This document shows positions 44,071 to 53,765 of a DNA stretch of 64,000 nt, one piece after another. The notes below the pieces were generated by a model. That model searched no databases. It saw only the letters and a list, made by a program, of their open reading frames with translations, and had not been told where the DNA came from. The stretch is taken from assembly GCA_026988315.1 (NCBI GenBank), contig JALSLJ010000076.1, positions 33,760-97,759 of the forward strand, given 5' to 3'. The position numbers and the translations under genes were made by a program. Positions within the stretch are counted from its first letter, which is position 1. Each line of letters starts with the position of its first letter. This DNA is from Sulfurimonas sp. (GTDB lineage Bacteria; Campylobacterota; Campylobacteria; Campylobacterales; Sulfurimonadaceae).

Positions 44071-45050
44071 GGGACTAGAGCGCTTCCCCATGTTAACCCT
44101 CCGCCAAAAGCATCTAAAAGCATCAATTCACCACTTTTCAAAGTTCCCTGCTCATAAATATCATTAATAGCCATAGGAATTGATGCGCCAGAAGTGTTTC
44201 CGTATTTTGCAACTGTTAAAACGACTTGCTCCTCTCTAAGTTTAAGAGCATCTCCAACAGCTTTTATAATTCTATAGTTTGCTTGATGCGGAACAAAATG
44301 TTTTATCGCTTCACTATCAATTTCGTTCTCTTTTAAAATCTCAACAACATCTTTTGTAAGTGTACGAACTGCAACTTTAAAAGTTTCGTTTCCCTTCATC
44401 TGCATAAAACAACTCGAAGCCTCTTGATCCAATGAATCATGAGCAGAGCCACTTCCACCATTTGGAGTCATAAGTAAATCAGCATACTCTCCATCAGCGC
44501 CTGTATGGATGTCGATAATAGCTTCATCCTTATTTTGTGTAGCACTAATTACTGCAGCACCTGCACCATCACCAAAAAGGATACAAGTACCTCGATCTGT
44601 ATAATCAGTTATCGCAGATAATTTTTCAGCTCCAACAATAAGAACATTTTTTTTCATTCCAGATTCTATAAAAGCTTTTGCAATTGAAAGGATGTACACA
44701 AAACCTGTACAAGCAGCAGATATATCGAAAGCTGTTACATTGCCGAGACCTAATTTTGTCGAGATAATTGTTGCAGTGGATGGCATACAAAAATAATCAG
44801 GCGAGATTGTTGCACAAACAACCATGTCGATATCTTCTTTACTTACTCCGCTTCTTTGTATTGCAAGTTGGGCAGCTTTTACACCCATATCACTTGTTGT
44901 TTCATTCTCTGCCGCAATATGACGCTCTTTAATACCTGTTCTTTTCGTAATCCATTCATCAGTTGTATCAACCAATTTTGACAAATCTTCATTTGTTAGA
45001 ATTTTTTTCGGAGCATAAGCACCTATTGAACGAAAAGCAGCGTAAGCCAT
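44052..45050 (-). CDS. fabH: 3-oxoacyl-ACP synthase III
   Basis: 332 residues. The active-site Cys lies in [10 protein letters not shown] (C114), His in VPHQANYRI and Asn in [11 protein letters not shown], the complete KAS III triad. It starts fatty acid synthesis from acetyl-CoA and malonyl-ACP. The start overlaps plsX as TAATG with AAAGGA before it. The last residues FSPLK and the stop lie within the terminal repeat of the neighbouring inverted-repeat element, so the natural C-terminus may have been replaced. Confidence 0.95.
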   Translation of the reverse strand: MAYAAFRSIGAYAPKKILTNEDLSKLVDTTDEWITKRTGIKERHIAAENETTSDMGVKAAQLAIQRSGVSKEDIDMVVCATISPDYFCMPSTATIISTKLGLGNVTAFDISAACTGFVYILSIAKAFIESGMKKNVLIVGAEKLSAITDYTDRGTCILFGDGAGAAVISATQNKDEAIIDIHTGADGEYADLLMTPNGGSGSAHDSLDQEASSCFMQMKGNETFKVAVRTLTKDVVEILKENEIDSEAIKHFVPHQANYRIIKAVGDALKLREEQVVLTVAKYGNTSGASIPMAINDIYEQGTLKSGELMLLDAFGGGLTWGSALVPFSPLK

Positions 45051-46048
45051 TATATTTCCTTTTGATTATACTCTTGTAGTTTTTCCAGTATATGCTCGTT
45101 AACACCAGTATCTACATAACTGATAGCTTGATAGATTGCATTTTCTATAGCTTTTGCATTACTTTTTCCATGACTTACAATTGCACAACCTTTTATACCG
45201 ATAAGAGGTGCTCCACCAACTTCAGCATAATCTATCTCTTTTTTAAGAAGTTTAAAAACTTTTCTCATTAAAAGTGCTCCTGTAATGGCAACAGGTGATT
45301 TTCTAATATAATCTTTTATAAAATAACTAATTGTTGAAGCAACACCTTCGCTTGTTTTAAGAACTAAGTTGCCTATAAAACCATCACAAGTGATAACATC
45401 ACATGAGCCGTTAAAGATATCTCCACCCTCAACATTTCCAATAAATCCCTCATAGTTTTTCAACAATCTATGTGCTTCTTTAGTTACTTCATTGCCTTTA
45501 GAGTCCTCTTCACCATTTGCTAAAAGACCGATGCTAGGATTATTGTAACCCATAACATTCTCAGCATAGCACCCTCCCATAATAGCAAATTGCACTAAGT
45601 GTTCAGGTTTAGAATCAACATTGGCACCAACATCTAAAACAACTGAGCGACGACCCTTTACTGTAGGCATAAAAGTTATAAGTGCTGGGCGAGAGATACC
45701 CTTAAGACGACCAAGCCTAAGAGTAGCAAGAGTCATAGTAGCACCACTGTGTCCAGCAGATACAACACCGTCCGCCTCACCATTTTTTACTAAATCAATA
45801 GCTTTATAAATAGTGCTCTCTTTTCTTTTAATAGCATCAGTTGCAGCATCATTCATCGATATGACATCATCAGCTTCAACAATTAAAATCTTATCTCTGT
45901 AACTTTTTGGTAACAGAGGTAAAATTTCTGATTTTTTTCCTATTAAGATAGGTGTGAAAAGCTTTTTCTTCAATGCTAGAACACAACCTTTAACAATCGG
46001 CTCAGGACCAAAGTCCCCGCCCATTGCATCAACAGCGATTCTCACCAT
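45050..46048 (-). CDS. plsX: Phosphate acyltransferase PlsX
   Basis: 332 residues. The N-terminal [19 protein letters not shown] and central [40 protein letters not shown] and [14 protein letters not shown] signatures are diagnostic. PlsX makes acyl-phosphate from acyl-ACP for phospholipid synthesis. It lies between rpmF (3-base gap) and fabH (overlap), a conserved order in many bacteria. Confidence 0.96.
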   Translation of the reverse strand: MVRIAVDAMGGDFGPEPIVKGCVLALKKKLFTPILIGKKSEILPLLPKSYRDKILIVEADDVISMNDAATDAIKRKESTIYKAIDLVKNGEADGVVSAGHSGATMTLATLRLGRLKGISRPALITFMPTVKGRRSVVLDVGANVDSKPEHLVQFAIMGGCYAENVMGYNNPSIGLLANGEEDSKGNEVTKEAHRLLKNYEGFIGNVEGGDIFNGSCDVITCDGFIGNLVLKTSEGVASTISYFIKDYIRKSPVAITGALLMRKVFKLLKKEIDYAEVGGAPLIGIKGCAIVSHGKSNAKAIENAIYQAISYVDTGVNEHILEKLQEYNQKEI

Positions 46049-46051
46049 CGA

Positions 46052-46201
46052 CTATTTATACTCACCAGTAGTAGGGTTAATGTGATGTGGAAGTTTATAA
46101 GTTCCATCTTTATCTTTAACTGGACGAGCTAAAGAGATTTTATAATGAGTTCTTCTTTTCGCTGAACGCGAATGGGAAACTCGTCTTTTAGGTACTGCCA
46201 T
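46052..46201 (-). CDS. rpmF: 50S ribosomal protein L32
   Basis: 49 residues, below the ORF-track cutoff. The sequence [20 protein letters not shown] continues to [12 protein letters not shown], which is unmistakable L32. The zinc-binding cysteines of some L32 forms are absent, so this is the zinc-independent type. It sits between yceD and plsX as in many bacteria. An AAAGGATA ribosome site precedes the ATG. Confidence 0.97.
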   Translation of the reverse strand: MAVPKRRVSHSRSAKRRTHYKISLARPVKDKDGTYKLPHHINPTTGEYK

Positions 46202-46231
46202 AATCTATATCCTTTGTTTTTATTTGTAAAT

Positions 46232-46582
46232 TTATTTACAATTTTTGCAACTGTGATAGTCACTTTTAATGAGCTCAATTTCAGAGTTTAAAAGCTCATC
46301 TATATTTGCTTGTGAATCAAATGACTCTACAACATCTATCTCTAGGTTGCCGTCATCTTCATAAATACCGTCAGAGATAAACAGTTCTATCTCCTCATCA
46401 ACTGGTAATTTAAACTCATCACCGCACTGGATACACTGAGCATCAGTTAAACCAGTTAACTTTGCTTTGAGCAAAATTAATTTGCCTGCATGATACTGTA
46501 AATAACCTTTAAAAGTTATTTCTTTAGATTTTACTTCAAAATCTAACGGTGTATTGTTGATTTTTCTAAGAGTTACTTTCAT
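46232..46582 (-). CDS. YceD/DUF177 family protein, 23S rRNA accumulation factor
   Basis: 116 residues. DUF177 features are the Cys pair CIQCGDEFKLP in the middle and a second pair at the end (SCKNCK), together able to bind zinc. The acidic segment ELFISDGIYEDDGNLEI is also typical. In other bacteria YceD supports ribosomal RNA accumulation, consistent with its place directly before rpmF. It starts 7 bases after ndk. Confidence 0.85.
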   Translation of the reverse strand: MKVTLRKINNTPLDFEVKSKEITFKGYLQYHAGKLILLKAKLTGLTDAQCIQCGDEFKLPVDEEIELFISDGIYEDDGNLEIDVVESFDSQANIDELLNSEIELIKSDYHSCKNCK

Positions 46583-46589
46583 AAACTAC

Positions 46590-47003
46590 TTAAGAGATTT
46601 CTCTCTCTGAGAAAAAGAATGCAATTTCAATAGCTGCATTTTCAACTGAATCACTTCCATGAACAGCATTAGCATCTATATTTTCAGCGAAATCAGCACG
46701 AATTGTACCAGCTTCTGCCTCTTTAGGATTTGTTGCACCCATTAAATCACGGTTAATTTGCATAGCATTTTCACCCTCTAAAACTGATACAACAACAGGA
46801 CCACTAATCATGAAGTCAACTAAGTCATTGAAAAAAGGTCTCTCTGCATGAACTGCATAAAATGCTTCTGCATCAGCACGAGAAAGTTGAATCTTTCTAG
46901 TTGCTGCAACTTTAAGTCCATTGCTCTCAAAACGATCTAAAATTTTACCAATAACACCCTTTGCTACAGCGTCTGGTTTTATGATTGATAGTGTACGTTC
47001 CAT
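46590..47003 (-). CDS. ndk: Nucleoside diphosphate kinase
   Basis: 137 residues from the ATG at 47003 with AGGAGA upstream; the track starts one TTG codon earlier. The catalytic His is in NAVHGSDS, and [19 protein letters not shown] is the conserved start. It balances NTP and dNTP pools. First of ndk-yceD-rpmF-plsX-fabH. Confidence 0.97.
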   Translation of the reverse strand: MERTLSIIKPDAVAKGVIGKILDRFESNGLKVAATRKIQLSRADAEAFYAVHAERPFFNDLVDFMISGPVVVSVLEGENAMQINRDLMGATNPKEAEAGTIRADFAENIDANAVHGSDSVENAAIEIAFFFSEREIS

Positions 47004-47133
47004 CAAATCTCCTATATTAAATATAAAATTAAAGTGGAATTGTATCTAAAAAAAGATAGTTTTTTCTTTAAAATTGAATAATTTGTGGATATTGTACAAA
47101 ATGATAAGGGATTACAGTTAAGGATAAAGAGGG

Positions 47134-47159
47134 GTAAAGCACCATAAACAGTGCTTTAC
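47134..47159 (-). terminator. Terminator-like hairpin after the ferredoxin gene
   Basis: GTAAAGCAC, 8-base loop, GTGCTTTAC: a perfect 9-bp stem 13 bases after the ferredoxin stop, followed on the minus strand by CCCCTCTTT, a weak T-tract. Confidence 0.55.
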
Positions 47160-47172
47160 ATTTGTTGAAATA

Positions 47173-47457
47173 CTACTCTACGATTGGTTCTTTATTTGCG
47201 CGTTGCTCATCAGTAATATCATCACGATGTGATGGACTCTCACCAACTACATCCCAAACAATACAACCCTCAGTTGGACATGAAGTAGCACACGCTGGCT
47301 CATCATGATGATCAACACACTCTACACATTTGTCAGGGTAAACATAATAAATCTCTTCACCTGTTGGATTATCATCCTCATCTACAATTGCTTCAACTGG
47401 ACACTCATCTATACATGCACCACAGTTGATACAAGTATCATTAATATATACTGCCAT
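47173..47457 (-). CDS. fdxA: 2[4Fe-4S] ferredoxin, Alvin-type with long second motif
   Basis: 94 residues. Cluster I: CINCGACIDECP. Cluster II: CVECVDHHDEPACATSCP, with the six-to-eight-residue insertion and C-terminal extension of Allochromatium-type ferredoxins, which have very low potentials. In Campylobacterota this ferredoxin probably accepts electrons from pyruvate and 2-oxoglutarate oxidoreductases (family knowledge). AGGAG precedes the ATG. It has its own 3' hairpin before ndk. Confidence 0.94.
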   Translation of the reverse strand: MAVYINDTCINCGACIDECPVEAIVDEDDNPTGEEIYYVYPDKCVECVDHHDEPACATSCPTEGCIVWDVVGESPSHRDDITDEQRANKEPIVE

Positions 47458-47620
47458 TTCATTCTCCTAAATTTAATAAGATAACTATAACAGAAGATTT
47501 TTAAAGGTAGCTAAAATATGTTTTGTTCTGAGGTAATTCTAAAGAAAAGTTACACTTTTTCAAGTGTTCAAATGAAGAACTTTTACGACGCATATAATTG
47601 TCGCAAAAGTCTCAAGTAAA

Positions 47621-48778
47621 TTAAAGAGCTAAATAATTTTTAATATCTTCTACTCTATCTGTTTTCTCCCAAGTGAAAGTATCTTCTTCTCTTCCAAAGT
47701 GTCCATAAGCTGCTGTTTTTCTATAGATTGGACGGAGTAAATCAAGAGAATCAATAATACCCTTAGGGGAAAGATCAAAAAGCTCTTTTATACATGCTTC
47801 AATTTTTTCCTCTTCAATCTTACCTGTACCATGAGTATCAACCATTATAGATGTTGGTTGCACTACGCCGATTGCATATGAGATTTGTATAGTTGCCTTA
47901 TCGCATGCACCAGATGCTACTAAGTTTTTAGCAACATGACGAGCAGCATAAGCAGCACTCCTGTCAACTTTAGTAGGGTCTTTTCCAGAAAATGCACCAC
48001 CACCATGAGGGCAACTTCCACCGTATGTGTCAACAATAATTTTTCTACCAGTAAGTCCCGCATCACCTTGAGGACCACCAATAACAAATTTTCCAGTAGG
48101 ATTAATATGTAAGATAACATCTTCACCCATCAATTCTGCAGGGATAACTTTGTTTATCACCTCATTTATCATATCTTCATGAATCTTCTCTTGAGAAACT
48201 TCAGGGGCATGTTGCGTAGAGATAACAACAGTCTCGACTGAAACTGGCTTATCATTGACATATTTTACACTTATTTGTGCTTTTCCATCAGGACGAAGAT
48301 AAGGAACTATCCCCTCTTTGCGAACCTCTGCAAGTCTGTGAGTTAAGCGATGTGCTAAGTGTATCGGAAGAGGCATAAGTACCTCTGTTTCACGACAAGC
48401 GTAACCAAACATTAAACCTTGATCACCTGCACCTATCTCACCGCCCTTTTGGTCAACACCTTGATTGATGTCCGGAGACTGCTCACCAATACCATTTAAA
48501 ACTGCCGCTGCTCTATGGTCAAAACCATAGGTTGCATCTGTATAACCAATCTCTTGGATAACTTTTCTAGCAATCTCTTGCATTGGGGCATAAGCCGTTG
48601 TCTTCAGTTCACCTGCAATTACACAAAAACCATTTGATACTAATGTTTCACACGCTACGCGTGCATTAGGATCATGCTCAATAATATAATCCAAAATTGC
48701 ATCACTGATTTGATCTGCCATCTTATCAGGGTGCCCTTCTGTTACAGACTCTGAAGTAAATATATACTCTTTTGTCAT
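47621..48778 (-). CDS. metK: S-adenosylmethionine synthetase
   Basis: 385 residues, full length. Signatures include [32 protein letters not shown] and [19 protein letters not shown]. It makes S-adenosylmethionine from methionine and ATP. An AAGGA ribosome site lies in front of an ATG that is itself part of a 9-bp inverted repeat with the upstream leader. It follows galU by 84 bases on the same strand. Confidence 0.97.
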   Translation of the reverse strand: MTKEYIFTSESVTEGHPDKMADQISDAILDYIIEHDPNARVACETLVSNGFCVIAGELKTTAYAPMQEIARKVIQEIGYTDATYGFDHRAAAVLNGIGEQSPDINQGVDQKGGEIGAGDQGLMFGYACRETEVLMPLPIHLAHRLTHRLAEVRKEGIVPYLRPDGKAQISVKYVNDKPVSVETVVISTQHAPEVSQEKIHEDMINEVINKVIPAELMGEDVILHINPTGKFVIGGPQGDAGLTGRKIIVDTYGGSCPHGGGAFSGKDPTKVDRSAAYAARHVAKNLVASGACDKATIQISYAIGVVQPTSIMVDTHGTGKIEEEKIEACIKELFDLSPKGIIDSLDLLRPIYRKTAAYGHFGREEDTFTWEKTDRVEDIKNYLAL

Positions 48779-48823
48779 CGATTTTCCTTATTGAAGTACA
48801 GAGTCTAGCTCCGTAAATCGATG
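48776..48823 (-). promoter_or_regulatory. metK leader with inverted repeat that pairs with the start codon
   Basis: Minus strand: CATCGATTT, 30 bases, AAATCGATG, where the final ATG is the metK start. A nested hairpin ACGGAG / CTCTGT lies in the loop, and the ribosome site AAGGA is next to the 3' arm. A -10 box (TATACT, 48826-48831) lies just upstream, so the local promoter might transcribe only part of the 5' arm; read-through from galU would include all of it. Confidence 0.4.
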
Positions 48824-48862
48824 AAAGTATATCTTATTTTTTCTAATGTTTCTTGAATTGAA

Positions 48863-49687
48863 TTATTTTGATAAATTATAAAAGTAGTTTGTAGCTTCTA
48901 CATAACCATCAACACTACCGCAATCAAAACGCTTTCCTTCATATTTGTACCCAATTACCATCCCTTTTTTTGCTAAAGTCAATAGTGCGTCAGTGATTTG
49001 AATCTCCCCATTTTTACCTGGCTTTGTATCTTTAATGATGTCGAAAATATCTGGCGTCAAGATGTAGCGACCAATAATTGCAAGATTCGATGGTGCCTTA
49101 TCATTATCTGGTTTTTCTACCATATCATCAACCATAAATATGTTTTTTTCTATCTCTCTACCTGAAATAACACCATATTTATGCACATCTTTTTTAGGAA
49201 CCTCCATAATAGCAACTATACTACATTTATATTTTTTATAAAGTTTTACCATTTGAGTTAAAACACCATCGCCCTTAGTGTTCACACATAAATCATCTGC
49301 TAAGATAACTGCAAAGGGATCACTCTCACCTACTAAAGATTTTCCTTTATAGATAGCATCCCCTAAACCTTTCATCTCATTTTGACGAGTATAGGTGAAG
49401 GTACAAGTTGCAATGAGTTTACGAATCTCTTTGAGCATATCCTCTTTTGAAGTATCTTTTATTTGATGCTCTAGCTCATAAGAGATATCAAAATGGTCTG
49501 TAATAGCACGCTTACCACGCCCAGTAATTGTTGCCATAATACTACAACCAGCTTCAGCCGCCTCTTCCACTCCATACTGGATAAGTGGCTTGGTTAAAAT
49601 AGGCAACATCTCTTTTGGCATTGCTTTAGTAGCTGGTAAGAAGCGAGTTCCATATCCCGCTGCTGGAAATAGACATTTTGTAATCAT
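48863..49687 (-). CDS. galU: UTP-glucose-1-phosphate uridylyltransferase
   Basis: 274 residues. The nucleotidyl-transferase start FPAAGYGTRFLPATKAMPKEMLP and later VMVDDMVEKP-type region FMVDDMVEKPDNDKAPSNLAIIGRYIL are diagnostic. It makes UDP-glucose for lipopolysaccharide and other glycans. AAAGGAAA precedes the ATG. It is divergent from the peroxiredoxin gene. Confidence 0.95.
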   Translation of the reverse strand: MITKCLFPAAGYGTRFLPATKAMPKEMLPILTKPLIQYGVEEAAEAGCSIMATITGRGKRAITDHFDISYELEHQIKDTSKEDMLKEIRKLIATCTFTYTRQNEMKGLGDAIYKGKSLVGESDPFAVILADDLCVNTKGDGVLTQMVKLYKKYKCSIVAIMEVPKKDVHKYGVISGREIEKNIFMVDDMVEKPDNDKAPSNLAIIGRYILTPDIFDIIKDTKPGKNGEIQITDALLTLAKKGMVIGYKYEGKRFDCGSVDGYVEATNYFYNLSK

Positions 49688-49854
49688 ATTTTTTCCTTTA
49701 TATAAATAATAGATGTGATTGTATCGTTTGTAATATTATGTATTGCTAAGAGTTAAATATAAATGATTACATTATCAATACAATAAAAGATAAAATTTTT
49801 CTTTAAGTATATTTACTTGCTAGTAAAATCAGAAGTTTATTAATTTAATTTAGA

Positions 49855-49860
49855 TAAAAT
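49855..49860 (+). promoter_or_regulatory. Candidate -10 box of the peroxiredoxin gene
   Basis: TAAAAT about 30 bases before the ATG, giving a short leader with AAGGA. The 203-base divergent galU/peroxiredoxin gap is very AT-rich; I see no certain operator in it. Confidence 0.3.
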
Positions 49861-49890
49861 TCCAACATTAAAATAATAAGGATATATAAT

Positions 49891-50487
49891 ATGTTAGTAA
49901 CAAACAAAGCTCCAGATTTTACAGCAACAACAGTTTTAGGTGACGGTTCAATCGTTGAAGATTTTAAATTATCAGAAAACATGGGTGAAAAAGGTACAGT
50001 TTTATTTTTCTATCCACTAGATTTTACTTTCGTATGTCCTTCAGAACTTATCGCTTTTGATCATAGACTACAAGAGTTTAAAGATCGTGGTGTTGAAGTT
50101 ATCGGTTGTTCTGTAGATAGCCAATTTTCTCACTTTGCTTGGAGAGAGACTCCAATTAACAATGGTGGGATCGGAAGAGTTGGTTACCCACTAGTAGCTG
50201 ACCTTACAAAACAAATATCTAAAGATTATGATGTACTTTTTGGTGAGGCTGTAGCATTGCGTGGTTCATTTCTAATCGATGCAAAAGGGATAGTTCGTCA
50301 CGCTGTTATCAATGACTTACCACTTGGAAGAAACATTGATGAGATGTTAAGAATGGTAGATACAATGCAGTTTACTGATGAGCATGGTGAAGTTTGTCCT
50401 GCTGGTTGGGTAAAAGGTGACGAGGGTATGAAAGCTACAACTGAAGGTGTTGCTGAATACCTTGGCAAACATGAGGGTGATTTATAA
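49891..50487 (+). CDS. ahpC: Typical 2-Cys peroxiredoxin (AhpC/TsaA)
   Basis: 198 residues. The peroxidatic Cys is in DFTFVCPSEL and the resolving Cys in EVCPAGW. It reduces hydrogen peroxide and organic peroxides, probably with thioredoxin because no ahpF is nearby. AAGGA ribosome site; the gene ends before a strong hairpin. From memory, the homologue also neighbours the ferredoxin block in Campylobacter. Confidence 0.95.
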   Translation: MLVTNKAPDFTATTVLGDGSIVEDFKLSENMGEKGTVLFFYPLDFTFVCPSELIAFDHRLQEFKDRGVEVIGCSVDSQFSHFAWRETPINNGGIGRVGYPLVADLTKQISKDYDVLFGEAVALRGSFLIDAKGIVRHAVINDLPLGRNIDEMLRMVDTMQFTDEHGEVCPAGWVKGDEGMKATTEGVAEYLGKHEGDL

Positions 50488-50497
50488 GCACTTTTTT

Positions 50498-50520
50498 AAC
50501 TCTCACCTCATGTGAGAGTT
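50498..50520 (+). terminator. Hairpin after the peroxiredoxin gene
   Basis: AACTCTCAC, CTCAT loop, GTGAGAGTT: a perfect 9-bp stem 10 bases after the stop. There is no downstream T-run, so a stabilising 3' end is as likely as a true terminator. Confidence 0.5.
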
Positions 50521-50671
50521 AGATCACTAGCTAAGTCCTGAATCAAAAATAACACCATTCCAACTTACACACTTTTTTGATTTTTACACCAAAAAGTTCC
50601 ATTCTATGATTTTTATATGAAGTATAAGAATTAAACTGCTATCATAATTAAAATTATTTTAACGGATTACT

Positions 50672-50965
50672 ATGAAAACTACACTCCTTATATTTTTACT
50701 TTCGATGTCACTAATAGCTTCTCAAGCACAAACTCCAGAGAGTTCAAATGCAGCAGAAATTCCAAAATATATGGTTGATGCTAAAACTTTTAGTATGATT
50801 GATTCTACACAAGCTTTTTATGTCATAGGTGGGAATAAATATGGCATTATGACAAAAAGAATCGCTTTTGCAAAAAAGGAAGATGCTCAAGAGTATGCTA
50901 AGATTAATGGTGGCGAAATTGTAGATTACAAAGCATTTATTGAGAGTCTTAAGAAAGCTGAATAG
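50672..50965 (+). CDS. Small periplasmic NosL-like protein
   Basis: 97 residues with a signal peptide ending LIASQA. The core AFYVIGGNKYGIMTKRIAFAKKEDAQEYAKINGGEIVDY has the NosL layout of a conserved glycine turn, a Met, an F-A-x-x-E-D-A helix and GGE at the end. NosL proteins bind Cu(I) for nitrous oxide reductase; whether this short form does is unknown, since only one or two candidate Met ligands are visible. It is a lone gene. Confidence 0.65.
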   Translation: MKTTLLIFLLSMSLIASQAQTPESSNAAEIPKYMVDAKTFSMIDSTQAFYVIGGNKYGIMTKRIAFAKKEDAQEYAKINGGEIVDYKAFIESLKKAE

Positions 50966-51057
50966 TTTACTTTTTTCATCCCAACCAAAATCTATAATTA
51001 TTGTGTAAGCTGTGGCAGTGCAAAACAGTTCTTGTATCTAAATTTTCTTTATCTGCT

Positions 51058-52329
51058 CTACTGAGCAACTTTATCCATCTTCACAAATTCTAAAGCCTTG
51101 TAATTTACAAATACTATCTCATGCCATTGACCTCTTGGTGCTATAAGGTTTAAGCGTTTGGGATTGGAACTTCTTGAGAGTGCCACATAAAACTGAGAGG
51201 GTGCAAAAATCTCATTTGTCTCAATAATCAAATCGATTATACTCATCCCCTGTGATTTATGGATGGTGATAGCAAAAGCGAGCTTTATGGGAAATTGATA
51301 GACACTAAAAATATTTTCCTCTAGCATCTCTTTTTTTCCATCAACCGTTTTTTCTTTCCATGTAGCTTTACTCTGAGCAACAGCTTCAAGTTTTACAACT
51401 TTTTCATCACCCTTTTGCACATATACATAGTTATTGTCAATATTTACAACAACCCCGCGCTCCCCGTTAAAATAGTTCCAAGAATTTCTAGTAAAAAGAA
51501 CAGGTGCACCTATTTTTAACTCTAAATCTTTTTCTATTCTTGAGTCATTCATAAAACGCTCTACTTCAACATCTTTGACATTTTTTAGATGTTTTACTAC
51601 CTGCGCCTTTTTACAAAAGAGTTCTGCATCTATAAATGAGAGCTGATTTTTATTGTGTCTCGAAGCTGACACATTTTTACCAAACAAAAATGTAAACTGA
51701 CTTAAATCTTGCGGGAGGGCTTTTATATATTCGTTGAGATTGTTATGTACATCTTCATCAACATAACCGTATCTGACATTATGTAGAAGTTTTATAAACG
51801 CTTCATCATCGGTTCTGTATATGTGAGTTAGTTCTATTTGAAAAAAATCAAACTCCTTCCAACTTTCAGACTCAAAAGCAAATCGTACCTCACCATAACC
51901 TCTTACAACTGGTGGAAGCTGTAAAAAATCACCAACAACAAGTAAAGTACCTTTAAAATCGGCTTGAGATAGCCTGAGTTTTATCATATCTAACAAGGTG
52001 TCACTCACCATAGAAATCTCATCAATTACTATCAAATCCATACCGTGTATAAGTCTTTTTATCTTCTTTTTAATCTCTAGCTTACCATTTAACTCTAAAT
52101 CTTTTAGATCACTTGCTATCCCTAAATCTAAAAAGCTATGAAGAGTTTGACCATTGATGAGTGTTGCAGCCATCCCAGTTGAAGCAAGTTTTGCCACTTT
52201 TTTAGCATCTTGTTCAAAGTGTTTGATAACCTCTCTAGTGATTGTAGTTTTTCCAACACCAGCACCACCAGTTAAAAAAACATTTGTTTTATTATTTAAT
52301 TTATCTATTGTTACACTTAGAAATTCCAT
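51058..52329 (-). CDS. Pif1/RecD-like superfamily 1B helicase
   Basis: 423 residues. Walker A is GGAGVGKTTITREV at about 21, Walker B IDEISMVSD, then FLQLPPV (motif III) and the C-terminal FAITIHKSQGMSIIDLIIE (motif V) and YVALSRSSNP (motif VI). It resembles Pif1-type helicases rather than RecD with its partners, and works alone here. Probably unwinds DNA or G-quadruplex structures (family knowledge). Its ATG has no ribosome site but follows TATTAT by six bases, so it may be leaderless. Confidence 0.88.
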   Translation of the reverse strand: MEFLSVTIDKLNNKTNVFLTGGAGVGKTTITREVIKHFEQDAKKVAKLASTGMAATLINGQTLHSFLDLGIASDLKDLELNGKLEIKKKIKRLIHGMDLIVIDEISMVSDTLLDMIKLRLSQADFKGTLLVVGDFLQLPPVVRGYGEVRFAFESESWKEFDFFQIELTHIYRTDDEAFIKLLHNVRYGYVDEDVHNNLNEYIKALPQDLSQFTFLFGKNVSASRHNKNQLSFIDAELFCKKAQVVKHLKNVKDVEVERFMNDSRIEKDLELKIGAPVLFTRNSWNYFNGERGVVVNIDNNYVYVQKGDEKVVKLEAVAQSKATWKEKTVDGKKEMLEENIFSVYQFPIKLAFAITIHKSQGMSIIDLIIETNEIFAPSQFYVALSRSSNPKRLNLIAPRGQWHEIVFVNYKALEFVKMDKVAQ

Positions 52330-52335
52330 GAGTGA

Positions 52336-52341
52336 ATAATA
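52336..52341 (-). promoter_or_regulatory. -10-like box before the helicase ATG
   Basis: TATTAT, then six bases, then ATG at 52329, with no ribosome site. Weaker than the other examples of this arrangement because the box has one mismatch. Confidence 0.3.
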
Positions 52342-52374
52342 TCTATTATCACTATAAATACAGATAAATTAGAG

Positions 52375-52380
52375 TAAAAT
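52375..52380 (+). promoter_or_regulatory. -10 box before the double-receiver GGDEF gene
   Basis: TAAAAT five bases before the ATG at 52386, no ribosome site between; consistent with a leaderless message divergent from the helicase gene. Confidence 0.35.
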
Positions 52381-52385
52381 AAGCT

Positions 52386-53630
52386 ATGAATAGAATTTTA
52401 ATTATTGAAGATAACAAAACACTCGCAAAGCTTATAGCCAAAAAGATATATGCTGCACTCAACTTTGAAGTTGATCTAGCATACAGCTTCTCTGAAGCTA
52501 AACTATTTTTAAAAAGATACACCTATTTTGTAACTCTACTTGACTTAAATCTCCCAGATGCTCCAAATGGAGAGGTGGTGGATTATGCTCTTGAAAAAAA
52601 TAATCATGTCATAGTTCTTAGCGGAAATATAGATAAAAACTTTAGAAAAAGTATGCTCAAAAAAAACATCATAGACTATGTAAACAAAAGCGGTGTTAAC
52701 GATATAAACTACATTATTCAATCACTCAAAAGACTCAAAAAAAATCAAGCCCATACGGTTCTCGTTGTTGATGATTCTATGGTTCTGAGAAAACAGCTCA
52801 AAGGGATGTTAGAAAACCTTTTTTACCAGGTGATTACTGTGGCTCACGGGGAAGAAGCACTTGGGATGCTTGCAACTCGTTCAGATATAAGCCTTGTTAT
52901 AACAGACTACAATATGCCCGTTATAGATGGTCTTGAACTAACCCGTGAGATTAGAAAAACATACAATAAAAATGAACTTAGCATCATAGCTCTCTCCTCA
53001 AACGAAGATGATGAGATAACCGCTATGTTTTTAAAAAGTGGTGCAAATGACTACATCAAAAAGCCTTTTTCAAAAGAGGAGTTTTCATGTCGCATCAATA
53101 ACACTATAGAAGCCTTAGAAAATATCCATATCATCACCAACCATTCAAATCGTGACTTTTTAACAGGTCTTTATAACAAACGATACTTTTATGAAGATAT
53201 GAATAACTATTTTTTAGAGGCAACTCAAAATGGGGAAAGTTTCGCAATAGCAATGATAAATATAGATAATTTCAAAAAAATTAATGATAAATATGGTCAC
53301 GATTCTGGCGACAAGGTTATCGTCAATCTCTCAGAAATTCTTAGATCCAATACAAATCAAAATGATATAGTTGCAAGATTTAGAGGTGACGAGTTTTATA
53401 TAGTGCTCAAAAATATTAGCAATGAAAACGCTATGAATGTTTTTGAGAGATTAAGAAAAGAGATAGCAAAATCAATAACAATAAGTGAAAAAGGGGAAGA
53501 GATACACTTCACCATATCCATAGGTGTGTGCATAAACCACGAAGATACACTCGATGACAGTATGAACCACGCAGATATGATGCTCTTCAAAGCAAAACAA
53601 AACGGAAGAAATCTGGTTGCCTTTGAATAA
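52386..53630 (+). CDS. Response regulator with two receiver domains and a GGDEF domain
   Basis: 414 residues. Receiver 1 (1-115) has IIEDNK, the phospho-Asp in LLDLNLPD, and YVNKSG. Receiver 2 (125-240) has VLVVDDS, VITDYNMP and YIKKPF. The C-terminal GGDEF domain at about 255-414 has its signature as RFRGDEFY: the first Gly is replaced by Arg. RGDEF variants can retain diguanylate cyclase activity. An I-site is not obvious: NDIVARFRGDEF lacks RxxD. It probably sets cyclic-di-GMP in response to kinases encoded elsewhere. Confidence 0.9.
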   Translation: MNRILIIEDNKTLAKLIAKKIYAALNFEVDLAYSFSEAKLFLKRYTYFVTLLDLNLPDAPNGEVVDYALEKNNHVIVLSGNIDKNFRKSMLKKNIIDYVNKSGVNDINYIIQSLKRLKKNQAHTVLVVDDSMVLRKQLKGMLENLFYQVITVAHGEEALGMLATRSDISLVITDYNMPVIDGLELTREIRKTYNKNELSIIALSSNEDDEITAMFLKSGANDYIKKPFSKEEFSCRINNTIEALENIHIITNHSNRDFLTGLYNKRYFYEDMNNYFLEATQNGESFAIAMINIDNFKKINDKYGHDSGDKVIVNLSEILRSNTNQNDIVARFRGDEFYIVLKNISNENAMNVFERLRKEIAKSITISEKGEEIHFTISIGVCINHEDTLDDSMNHADMMLFKAKQNGRNLVAFE

Positions 53631-53662
53631 GTAAAAAAAATTACACTCAAAAAAAAGAGCGC

Positions 53663-53691
53663 TTCTTTGATATAATAATTATATCAAAGAA
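53663..53691. terminator. Bidirectional terminator hairpin between convergent genes
   Basis: TTCTTTGATATAA, TAA loop, TTATATCAAAGAA: a perfect 13-bp stem, then TTTTGC on the plus strand. It lies between the GGDEF regulator and the VWA-protein gene and can serve both directions. Confidence 0.65.
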
Positions 53692-53765
53692 TTTTGCAAC
53701 TCACTATTTTAATTCTCATTTTAGCTTCAAAAGGGAGTTTTTTTGGCATTTTAGCCCTTAATTTC

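Noticed and set aside
49688-49890. PerR-type operator in the galU/peroxiredoxin gap
   Set aside because: Only loosely palindromic AT-rich stretches (around ATGATTACATTATCAAT) are present; none matches the PerR box well enough to call.
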